This document shows, piece by piece, positions 1 to 6,460 of a stretch of 39,327 nt of DNA; the first letter of the stretch is position 1, and every line of letters starts with the position of its first letter. The stretch is from Azoarcus sp. (GTDB lineage: Bacteria; Pseudomonadota; Gammaproteobacteria; Burkholderiales; Rhodocyclaceae), in contig JAISPJ010000060.1 of NCBI GenBank assembly GCA_031274995.1, forward strand, positions 1 to 39,327, written 5' to 3'. Below the pieces are notes generated by a model. The model saw only the letters and a program-made list of their open reading frames with translations. It was not told the DNA's origin and did not search any database. Both the position numbers and the translations under genes were made by a program.

Positions 1-14
1 TACAGGAGAGGTTC

Positions 15-473
15 ATGAAAGTACCAATGAAAGCGGCTGGTTTTGCTGCGCTGTCCGTTTCCCTTTCATTATCCGCTTTCGCCGTTCAAGCCCGTGACTC
101 GGTGCATTACTTTCCAATCAAGGATGCTATCGAAATGGGCAGGGCCAAAGGAGATCTCGGTGACGACGTTAAATTCTTCTTTGCAGACCAAAAGCATCCC
201 TCGATTGATGTAACGATAACCAAAGGCATCGTCACCAACAAGAAAACCAACAATGTCAACAAAAAAGACGTGGCCGCGTGCAACGTGGCCATGTTATCGG
301 CGCTGATCCAGCTTCAGCATGCTGCCCGCAATGTGGGCGCTAACGCTGTCGTCAACATCGAGAGCTTTTACAAGAAGGAAAGTTTCAGGAGCGATGATAA
401 TTTTGAATGCCATGCCGGAAGCATTATGGCGGGTGTCGCCCTGAGAGGCGATGTCGTCCGGCTGAAACGTTGA
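15..473 (+). CDS. Small secreted protein of unknown function
   Basis: A 152-residue protein with a clear Sec signal peptide (basic MKVPMK, hydrophobic core, likely cleavage after AVQA near residue 26). The mature part ends in a conserved-looking block: GANAVVNIES, then YKKESF, then ECHAGSIMAGVALRG, with two cysteines (in AACNVA and FECHAG) that could form a disulfide in the periplasm. From memory, similar proteins in betaproteobacteria often carry the misleading name 'excinuclease ATPase subunit', but no nucleotide-binding motif is visible here and that name should not be used. The start is supported by AGGAGAGG just upstream of the ATG. It converges on dgkA, 35 bp away. Function unknown. Confidence 0.8.
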   Translation: MKVPMKAAGFAALSVSLSLSAFAVQARDSVHYFPIKDAIEMGRAKGDLGDDVKFFFADQKHPSIDVTITKGIVTNKKTNNVNKKDVAACNVAMLSALIQLQHAARNVGANAVVNIESFYKKESFRSDDNFECHAGSIMAGVALRGDVVRLKR

Positions 474-486
474 TCCTGAATCACGC

Positions 487-504
487 CAGCCGCGCAAGCG
501 GCTG
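487..504. terminator. Hairpin between convergent genes
   Basis: A perfect 7-bp stem, CAGCCGC / GCGGCTG, closes a GCAA tetraloop exactly in the 35-bp gap between the convergent 3' ends of the secreted-protein gene and dgkA. No U-tract follows on either side, so intrinsic termination would be weak. A role as a bidirectional transcript end is inferred from position. Confidence 0.4.
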
Positions 505-508
505 TGGC

Positions 509-880
509 TCAACCCAGCAAAATTACGCCCCACACTGCCGCGATCAGGATCAGCGCAACCGATTGCGCGGCGCTTCCCATGTCTTTGGCATTTTTGGACA
601 AAGGATGGCGTTCTGCTGAGATACGGTCGACCACGGCCTCGATAGCCGAGTTGAACAGTTCAACGATGAAAGAGAGCAGGCAGGCCGCAATCATCAATGC
701 GCGCTCACCCCGGCTCACCGGGCAAAAAAACGACAACGGAACCAGCACGGCATGCAGCGCGACGAGTTGGCGAAACGCCGCCTCGCCCCGGAACGCGGCC
801 AGCAGCCCGTCGCGGGAGTAGGCCGCCGCAGCCATGATACGGGCCAGTCCGGTGCGGCCCTTGGGAGGATGAAATACCAT
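509..880 (-). CDS. dgkA: Diacylglycerol kinase (DgkA, prokaryotic type)
   Basis: A 123-residue integral membrane enzyme that phosphorylates diacylglycerol to phosphatidic acid with ATP, recycling the diacylglycerol left by periplasmic glucan or lipid modification. The length fits the family (about 120 residues, three membrane helices). The N-terminus has KGRTGLARIMAAAAYS and the insertion motif EAAFRQL. The catalytic signature is complete: ELFNSAIEAVVDRIS followed by HPLSKNAKDMGSAAQ. No strong ribosome-binding site precedes the ATG, but the homology runs from the first residues, so this start is preferred. It is divergent from thiL, whose start lies about 60 bp away. Confidence 0.95.
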   Translation of the reverse strand: MVFHPPKGRTGLARIMAAAAYSRDGLLAAFRGEAAFRQLVALHAVLVPLSFFCPVSRGERALMIAACLLSFIVELFNSAIEAVVDRISAERHPLSKNAKDMGSAAQSVALILIAAVWGVILLG

Positions 881-942
881 GTCGGGCGATCAAAAAACCG
901 AAAGTGTTACTCTACCCCATTGACCACGATTTTCGCCGCGCC

Positions 943-1911
943 ATGTTTTCAGAATTCGATCTCGTCCGCCGCCATTTTACTCGTCCGGCCACGCATACGG
1001 ATTTGGCGGTGGGTGACGATGCGGCTTTGTTCCGCGTTGCGCCGGACATGCAGTTGGCAGTGACGACCGATACTCTCGTGGCGGGTACTCACTTCTTTTA
1101 TGACACATCGCCGCACGGTTTGGGATGGAAAACGCTGGCGGTCAATCTCTCCGACCTGGCGGCGATGGGAGCCGCGCCGCGATGGGCGACGCTGGCTTTG
1201 ACCCTGCCCGCTGCCGATGAAGGCTGGATATCAGCCTTCGCCGAAGGTTTTTTCGACTGTGCCGGGCGGTATGGCGTGGAACTCGTCGGCGGCGATACCA
1301 CGCGCGGGCCGCTCGCCATGACCGTGGCCTTGTTCGGCGAAGTTCCGGCGGGGCAGGCAATTACCCGCGCGGGCGGGCAGCCGGGGGATGATCTCTGGAT
1401 TTCCGGTTGCCCTGGTCTGGCGGCGCTCGGGCTGATGTGCCTGCAAAACCGCGTCCGGCTCATTGATGCCGACTTGGCACTCGCCGCCCTGCATCGGCCA
1501 GTGCCGCGCGTCGAGATGGGAGAAGCCCTGCGCGGCATTGCACACGCGATGATCGATGTCTCGGACGGGTTGGCCGGAGATCTCGCACACCTGTGCGAAT
1601 GTTCGGGACTCGGCGCACTGCTCGACACGCGGATGCTGCCGCTTGCGCCGCTCATCGCGGCGGGCGCGGACGATGCACTGGCCTGCCGCACCGTACTCGC
1701 GGGCGGTGACGATTACGAGTTGCTTTTCTCCGCTTCACCGGCGGCACGCGACACCCTTGCCACGCTCGCCCGGAAACTCGGCCTGCCGCTTGCCCGCATC
1801 GGGCAGCTCACCGCGGAGACCGGGGCGATCCTGCTGGCCGATGGGTCTGGAGGTTCCCCGCGCCCGCTTGATGTGTGCGGCTATGACCACTTTGCATCGC
1901 TTCCGCGATAA
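943..1911 (+). CDS. thiL: Thiamine-monophosphate kinase
   Basis: A 322-residue cytoplasmic enzyme that phosphorylates thiamine monophosphate to the cofactor thiamine diphosphate. It shows the PurM/ThiL fold signatures in order: an MFSEFDLVRRHF start, VGDDAAL near residue 24, TTDTLVAGTHF near 41, NLSDLAAMGA near 68, GGDTTRGP near 119, DVSDGLAGDL near 205 and GGDDYELLFS near 254. A GTG at 904 would add 13 residues, but ThiL proteins normally begin at the (M)xxEFxLIxxxF block, so the ATG at 943 is chosen; neither has a strong ribosome-binding site. In many proteobacteria pgpA follows thiL; here a HAD phosphatase follows after 32 bp. Confidence 0.93.
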   Translation: MFSEFDLVRRHFTRPATHTDLAVGDDAALFRVAPDMQLAVTTDTLVAGTHFFYDTSPHGLGWKTLAVNLSDLAAMGAAPRWATLALTLPAADEGWISAFAEGFFDCAGRYGVELVGGDTTRGPLAMTVALFGEVPAGQAITRAGGQPGDDLWISGCPGLAALGLMCLQNRVRLIDADLALAALHRPVPRVEMGEALRGIAHAMIDVSDGLAGDLAHLCECSGLGALLDTRMLPLAPLIAAGADDALACRTVLAGGDDYELLFSASPAARDTLATLARKLGLPLARIGQLTAETGAILLADGSGGSPRPLDVCGYDHFASLPR

Positions 1912-1943
1912 TACACAGCCCTTCACTTTCGCACTTCGGATCC

Positions 1944-2606
1944 ATGCTCCCATCCCATATTGTTTTCGATCTCGATGGAACGCTGATCGATTCCGCCGAA
2001 GCGATCCTTGCCAGCTTTCGTGGCGCGTTTGCCGCATGCGGGCTGACGCCGGTTCGGGACATTGAGGCGGATATCATCGGCCCTCCCCTTGGTGAAGCCC
2101 TGAAGTTGCTTGCGGGGAGCGAAGATCCCGCGATCATTGCCCGGCTCGCCGACGCTTTCAAGCTCAGCCACGATACGGACGGCGTGCTGGAAACCAGGGC
2201 TTATCCCGGCATCGGCGACATGCTCCGGTCGTTGCGCGCGGCGGGCATGAAACTCTCGATTGCCACCAACAAGCGCATTCATCCGACAAGGTTGATTGTC
2301 GAACACATTGGATGGGTCGACATTTTTGATTCGGTCTATGCGCTCGATATTTTTACGCCACCGTTGCCCAACAAGGCGGCGCTGCTCGGACGGATGCTCA
2401 TCGACCAAGGGATTGATACGCGCCGGGCGATTTACGTGGGTGACCGCATCGAGGACTTTGAAGCGGCCGAGGCCAACGATCTCCCCTTCATCGGCGCAAC
2501 ATGGGGCTATGGCATCCCGCATGCAGGAGAGGGCACGGCGGCGGTGCGCTGGCGCGAAGCGTTCTCGCCGTCCGGGTTGCGGCAGATACTGTTGGGCGAA
2601 ACATGA
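1944..2606 (+). CDS. HAD-family phosphatase, phosphoglycolate phosphatase-like
   Basis: A 220-residue HAD hydrolase. The catalytic motif I is FDLDGTLID with nucleophile Asp9 and acid/base Asp11. Motif II is IATNK near residue 107, and motif IV is YVGDRIEDFEAAEAN near 165, which supplies the Mg-binding aspartates. A helical cap sits between motifs I and II (about residues 15-80), as in the Gph/PgmB subclass. The substrate cannot be read from the sequence; phosphoglycolate or another small sugar phosphate is likely. It sits between thiL and the rpfE-like gene and shares an ATGA 4-bp stop/start overlap with the latter, so it is probably cotranscribed with recJ. Confidence 0.85.
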   Translation: MLPSHIVFDLDGTLIDSAEAILASFRGAFAACGLTPVRDIEADIIGPPLGEALKLLAGSEDPAIIARLADAFKLSHDTDGVLETRAYPGIGDMLRSLRAAGMKLSIATNKRIHPTRLIVEHIGWVDIFDSVYALDIFTPPLPNKAALLGRMLIDQGIDTRRAIYVGDRIEDFEAAEANDLPFIGATWGYGIPHAGEGTAAVRWREAFSPSGLRQILLGET

Positions 2607-3658
2607 CCCGGCTTGCCCTCGTCGTACCGGGTCTCATCTGGCCCTCGCCGCAGGCACTTCACCCGGCGGGTGAGATTCCACATGCCGCGCTTGCGCGGCT
2701 GCTCGGGCGTGGACAGTGGCGCATGGAACCTGCCATTTCCTTTGATGACCTGTTGGCGCGGCTCCTGGGGAGGAAACGCGCTCTTCCGCTTGCGGCATTG
2801 CGCCGTCTTGGAGAAGAGGGCGGACATGTCGGCGAACATGCGCAGGACGACGAAAATGCGCACTGGCTCTGCGCCGACCCGGTGAACTTGTCTTTCATGG
2901 GCGCTCATGTGCTGCTTGATGAGTTTAACGAGGATGAGGGCGAAATCGATGCGGCAGAGGCAACCGCTCTGGTTGCCTCCCTGAATGAAGAATTCGCCGG
3001 CCTTGGCCACTTTTGGGCCGCTACGCCGACGCGCTGGTATCTGCGCATGGGGCGCCCTGCAAAGGCACGCTTCTTTCCGCTCGATGAAGCGGTCTGCCGC
3101 CCGGTGCAGGATTATTTGCCCACGGAGGGGGAAAACGGCGAAAACGACGCCAGGCATTGGCGGCACATGCTCAATGAGATACAGGTCATGCTTCATAACC
3201 ACCCGGTCAACATCGCCCGCGAGGCCGCAGGGCGGCGTCCCGTCAACAGCGTATGGTTCTGGGGCAGTGGCATACCATCCCTGCCCGATACACCCGATAT
3301 GACCGGCTGTGCCGTGCAGACGGCCGATCCAGTAGCGTGCGGGCTGGCGCGGACAGCCGGAATCGAGCCGGAAGCGCTGGATGTGGGCCGCGCCTTGCGC
3401 GTCGACACGCTGGCCGTGCTCGGCACGCTCGCATTTTCTGCCCGCCATCTCGATTTTATGCGCTGGCAGGACGCGCTTGCCGCGCTGGAGCAGGAATGGT
3501 TTGTGCCTGTCGCGCGGGCGTTTGACGGAGGGGGCTTGCGCAGCCTTGTCCTGCACGTTCCTGGCGAACGTGCCGGTTTTTCTCTTACTCTCGGCGGCGG
3601 GGCGCGTTGGCGTTTCTGGCGCAAGCCTCTACCGCTGCCCGGTTTGCCCCTGACATGA
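2603..3658 (+). CDS. RpfE-like / phosphoglycerate mutase-like protein
   Basis: A 351-residue protein starting MTRLALVVPGLIWP. It belongs to the family annotated as 'regulatory protein RpfE' or 'cofactor-independent phosphoglycerate mutase-related'. Features recalled for the family are the N-terminal VVPGL strand, the central acidic block around LDEFNEDEGEID, and NSVWFWGSG in the C-terminal half. The same gene order, rpfE next to recJ, is known from Xanthomonas, where rpfE lies in the rpf region. No alkaline-phosphatase-type Ser/Asp/His metal set is obvious, so enzymatic mutase activity is not supported. It is coupled at both ends by ATGA overlaps, with the HAD gene upstream and recJ downstream. 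Biochemical role unknown. Confidence 0.72.
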   Translation: MTRLALVVPGLIWPSPQALHPAGEIPHAALARLLGRGQWRMEPAISFDDLLARLLGRKRALPLAALRRLGEEGGHVGEHAQDDENAHWLCADPVNLSFMGAHVLLDEFNEDEGEIDAAEATALVASLNEEFAGLGHFWAATPTRWYLRMGRPAKARFFPLDEAVCRPVQDYLPTEGENGENDARHWRHMLNEIQVMLHNHPVNIAREAAGRRPVNSVWFWGSGIPSLPDTPDMTGCAVQTADPVACGLARTAGIEPEALDVGRALRVDTLAVLGTLAFSARHLDFMRWQDALAALEQEWFVPVARAFDGGGLRSLVLHVPGERAGFSLTLGGGARWRFWRKPLPLPGLPLT

Positions 3659-5352
3659 TTACAATCCACTCCCGCGATTTTTCCTCCCGTACCGTTTCAT
3701 CGCTCGCTGCTGCCGGTGTTTCTCCCCTGCTTGCGCGCCTCTTTGCCGCGCGTGGCGTGCACTCCCCAATTGAACTTGATCTGTCATTCAAGGCGCTGCT
3801 GCCGCCGGCTTTGCTCACCGGCGCACGCGAGGCGGCTGAATTGCTGGCCGATGCCATCGAGGCCGAGGCGCGCATGGTGATCGTGGCCGATTACGACTGC
3901 GATGGCGCTACAGCCTGCGCGGTAGGCATACGGGCGCTACGGGCGTTCGGCGCAGACGTGCATTATCTGGTTCCCGATCGCCTGGCTCTCGGTTACGGGC
4001 TGACTCCGCCGATGGTCGAACTTGCGGCAAAGCTCGGTCCCGAGGTGCTGATTACGGTCGATAACGGCATTGCGAGTATCGAAGGCATCGCGCGGGCGCG
4101 ATCATACGGGATGTCGACGATCATCACGGATCACCACCTGCCCGGCGAAACCCTGCCGGAAGCCGACGTGATCGTGAATCCCAACCAGCCGGGCTGCGGT
4201 TTTCCGGGCAAATCGATGGCCGGTGCCGGGGTGATGTTCTACGTGATGCTGGCCTTGCGGGCCGAACTGCGTGAACGCGGCGCAATCGAAGGCGGGCGCG
4301 AACCGAATCTTGCTAATCTGCTCGACCTCGTGGCCCTCGGAACCGTGGCCGACGTGGTGAAGCTCGAGCACAACAATCGCATCTTGGTCGCGCAGGGATT
4401 GCAACGCATCCAGGCCGGAAAGATGCAGCCCGGTGTCCGGGCGCTGTTTGCCGTGGCCAAGCGCGATGCCGCGCGGGCGACGGCATTCGATCTTGGTTTC
4501 GCGCTTGGACCCCGGATCAATGCCGCCGGGCGAATTGCCGACATGAGCCTGGGCATCGAATGCCTGCTTGCCGACGATGCCGGTCAGGCGCTGCAACTGG
4601 CACGCGAACTCGACCGCCTGAACCATGAACGGCGCGAAATCGAGATCGAAATGCAGGAGTCCGCACGTCAGATTCTTGAGGCATTCAGCGCCGACGATGA
4701 CAAGCAGGCCGGACTCACGCTGTTCGAGCCTGACTGGCATCCGGGTTTGGTCGGTCTTGTCGCCGCGCGGGTCCGGGAAAAACTGCACCGTCCCGCAATT
4801 GCCTTTGCCCGTGGTCAGGATGGCGAATTGAAAGGTTCCGGGCGTTCCATTCCCGGCCTTCACCTGCGCGACGCGCTGGAACTCATCGCCCGCCGGGACT
4901 CCGGCCTGCTGCTGCGCTTTGGCGGTCACGCAATGGCGGCGGGCCTGACGATCCATGAAGAAAAACTTCCGGCATTCCGCGCCGCGTTCGGAGAAGTTGC
5001 CGCCAGCCTGCTCGATCCTGCCGACCTGCAACGCCGCATTGACACCGACGGCGCGCTCGATGCCGCCGAAATCTCACTGGAGACGGCTCGCATGCTCGAA
5101 CGGGAAGTCTGGGGGCAGGGTTTTCCCCCGCCGGTGTTTGACAACGTTTTCCGCGTCGAGCGCCAGCGCATCCTCAAGGATCGCCACCTCAAGCTGGAAC
5201 TCTCGCTTGGCGGTACAAGGCTGGAAGCCGTCCGGTTCAATTATACCGAGCATGCGCCCGACATCATTCATGCTGCCTATCGGCTGAATATCAATGAATA
5301 TAAGGGGTTATCGAATGTGCAACTGGTGCTGGAACACTTTGAGGGGGTTTGA
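3655..5352 (+). CDS. recJ: Single-stranded-DNA-specific exonuclease RecJ
   Basis: A 565-residue 5'-to-3' ssDNA exonuclease used in recombination, mismatch and base-excision repair. It has the DHH phosphoesterase motifs: DYDCDGATA near residue 79, VDNGIAS near 136 and the signature TDHHLPG near 158, which bind two Mn/Mg ions. The DHHA1 motif FGGHAMAAG lies near 422, and an OB-fold C-terminus follows. The length fits RecJ (about 570-580). The chosen start is the ATG overlapping the stop of the rpfE-like gene; a longer reading frame begins 48 bases earlier but would overlap that gene more deeply. Confidence 0.96.
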   Translation: MITIHSRDFSSRTVSSLAAAGVSPLLARLFAARGVHSPIELDLSFKALLPPALLTGAREAAELLADAIEAEARMVIVADYDCDGATACAVGIRALRAFGADVHYLVPDRLALGYGLTPPMVELAAKLGPEVLITVDNGIASIEGIARARSYGMSTIITDHHLPGETLPEADVIVNPNQPGCGFPGKSMAGAGVMFYVMLALRAELRERGAIEGGREPNLANLLDLVALGTVADVVKLEHNNRILVAQGLQRIQAGKMQPGVRALFAVAKRDAARATAFDLGFALGPRINAAGRIADMSLGIECLLADDAGQALQLARELDRLNHERREIEIEMQESARQILEAFSADDDKQAGLTLFEPDWHPGLVGLVAARVREKLHRPAIAFARGQDGELKGSGRSIPGLHLRDALELIARRDSGLLLRFGGHAMAAGLTIHEEKLPAFRAAFGEVAASLLDPADLQRRIDTDGALDAAEISLETARMLEREVWGQGFPPPVFDNVFRVERQRILKDRHLKLELSLGGTRLEAVRFNYTEHAPDIIHAAYRLNINEYKGLSNVQLVLEHFEGV

Positions 5353-5372
5353 GTAGCGCTTCCGACGGTGCC

Positions 5373-5753
5373 TCAGCGCAGGGATGGGCGGTGCATCACG
5401 CCAAACCGTTCTGCCATTGCGCCCAGTCGCTTGTCCAGCGTCCAGAGTTCGGCTTCTGGCGTCATCAGGGTGGAAGCAAGCAAGAGCATGTCCACTAATC
5501 CGCAGCCCAAACCGAACAGACGCTCACGCTCAATGAAGTCCATGACCTCCGAAACGCTGGCCTGCCGGGACTGCCGCAAGCTGAGAAGATCGGACAGCGT
5601 TTGGGTTCGGTTGGGGGGCGACCCGCACGCGATTTCGCCAAGGATCAGGGGGTGCGCCATAACCAGGTCAAGCTCAAGCAGGCCTGCCAGCACGTCGTTG
5701 TGTTGGCGGAAATGATCGATCCACACCGATGTATCGACGAGAACGTCCTTCAT
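5373..5753 (-). CDS. vapC: VapC-family toxin, PIN-domain ribonuclease
   Basis: A 126-residue PIN-domain protein beginning MKDVLVDTSVWIDHF. The four acidic metal-binding residues expected of VapC are present: Asp7, Glu40 (in LILGEIACG), Asp88 (in GCGLVDMLLLAS) and Asp107 (in LWTLDKRL). By family knowledge VapC toxins are Mg-dependent endoribonucleases that cut tRNA or rRNA; the target here is not predictable. The start overlaps the end of vapB by 4 bp, as in most vapBC operons, which ties toxin translation to antitoxin. It converges on recJ with a 20-bp gap, so the pair looks inserted between recJ and rnpB. Confidence 0.9.
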   Translation of the reverse strand: MKDVLVDTSVWIDHFRQHNDVLAGLLELDLVMAHPLILGEIACGSPPNRTQTLSDLLSLRQSRQASVSEVMDFIERERLFGLGCGLVDMLLLASTLMTPEAELWTLDKRLGAMAERFGVMHRPSLR

Positions 5754-5953
5754 CGTTTGATATTTTCGCGCCGACGGGAAATCTCTTGCATTTCAGGCTT
5801 GCTTGCCCCAAGAGAGGCAAGCCGTTTTGCAGCCTGTACGCGTACAAAAGTCTTGATGGCTTCCCGGAAGATATCGGCCTTGTCCATCGCCGGATCGGCT
5901 ACCTCCAGCGCCCTTTCATACAAGGCATCATCAACCGTTATAGTGGTTCTCAT
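5750..5953 (-). CDS. vapB: VapB-family antitoxin
   Basis: A 67-residue antitoxin. The N-terminus MRTTITVDDALYERALEVA is a ribbon-helix-helix type DNA-binding segment (beta strand TTITV, then a helix), as in the VapB/DUF2191 family. The C-terminus MQEISRRRENIKR is basic and would wrap the toxin. It precedes and overlaps vapC by 4 bp. The VapB-VapC complex probably represses this promoter by binding the half-site array just upstream (5967-6003). Confidence 0.88.
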   Translation of the reverse strand: MRTTITVDDALYERALEVADPAMDKADIFREAIKTFVRVQAAKRLASLGASKPEMQEISRRRENIKR

Positions 5954-5966
5954 AGCGACTCCTTGT

Positions 5967-6003
5967 CATCAAAGTAGATGTGAAAATACATCATTTTTGA
6001 TGT
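5967..6003. promoter_or_regulatory. Candidate VapBC autoregulatory operator
   Basis: Four GATG/CATC half-sites alternate in orientation at 10-11 bp steps: CATC at 5967, GATGT at 5977, ACATC at 5988, TGATGT at 5998. Neighbours form inverted repeats: GATGT-6 nt-ACATC, and a perfect ACATCA-TTTT-TGATGT. The array starts 14 bp upstream of the vapB ATG. One half-site per helical turn suits cooperative ribbon-helix-helix dimers. The repeats are seen directly; binding is inferred. Confidence 0.6.
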
Positions 6004-6023
6004 CGGCACAAGCCGCAGGCAAA

Positions 6024-6049
6024 TGACCGTATGAATGCGGTCACGCATT
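6024..6049. repeat. Overlapping inverted repeats between vapB and rnpB
   Basis: TGACCG (6024-6029) pairs with CGGTCA (6038-6043), and AATGC (6034-6038) pairs with GCATT (6045-6049), so the two hairpins exclude each other. They lie 14-25 bp beyond the 3' end of rnpB and could be part of its transcript end or of the vapB promoter. No function is assigned. Confidence 0.35.
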
Positions 6050-6070
6050 AAAGAGATAATTCCAAAAAAA

Positions 6071-6444
6071 AGAGGAAGTCCGCCGATAAGCCGGGTTCTG
6101 TCGAACACCCCGGAGGGTGTTGGGCAGTCATTCATCTTGGCGCCGCGTTGCCGTGGCGCTCCAGCAGCCTACCCGGAAGCGGCGCGAGCCACGCCATGGC
6201 TTCCCTATTTGGCCTTGCCCCGGATGGGGTTTGCCGTGCCGGGACTGTTACCAGTCCTGCGGTGGGCTTTTACCCCACCATTTCACCCTTGCCTGATCCC
6301 GTATTACACGGGCCATCGGCGGTTTGTTTTCTGCTGCACTTTCCGTCGCCTCACGGCGCCCGGCCGTTAGCCGGCATCCTGCTCTATGGGGCCCGGACTT
6401 TCCTCCGCACGATTGCGCGCGGCGACTGCCTGGCGAACTCCCCC
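6071..6444 (-). ncRNA. rnpB: RNase P RNA, bacterial A type
   Basis: The catalytic RNA that removes 5' leaders from pre-tRNAs. Read on the minus strand, it has the universal P4 half GGAGGAAAGTCCGGGC (about 6391-6407) near the 5' end and the ACAGAACCCGGCTTAT block (about 6087-6102) near the 3' end. The two ends pair as helix P1: the GGGGAGTTCGCC end at about 6433-6444 with GGCGGACTTCC at about 6072-6084. Internal landmarks include GGTGAAA, TAACAGTCCCGGC and GGTAGGCTGC. A run of T on the coding strand (6063-6071) directly follows the 3' end and probably acts in termination. The ends are set from P1 pairing and the promoter, to within a few bases. Confidence 0.95.
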
Positions 6445-6451
6445 GGGCCGG

Positions 6452-6457
6452 ATTATA
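6452..6457 (-). promoter_or_regulatory. -10 element of the rnpB promoter
   Basis: A perfect TATAAT on the minus strand lies 7 bp ahead of the predicted first base of rnpB (about 6444), the right spacing for transcription initiation there. No good -35 hexamer is seen at 16-18 bp upstream. The element sits 3 bp beyond the stop codon of the hybrid kinase. Confidence 0.6.
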
Positions 6458-6460
6458 GGC

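Noticed and set aside
2507-3556. Minus-strand open frame of 349 codons opposite the rpfE-like gene
   Set aside because: Antisense shadow with high Arg/His/Gln content; the sense frame has ATGA coupling on both sides.
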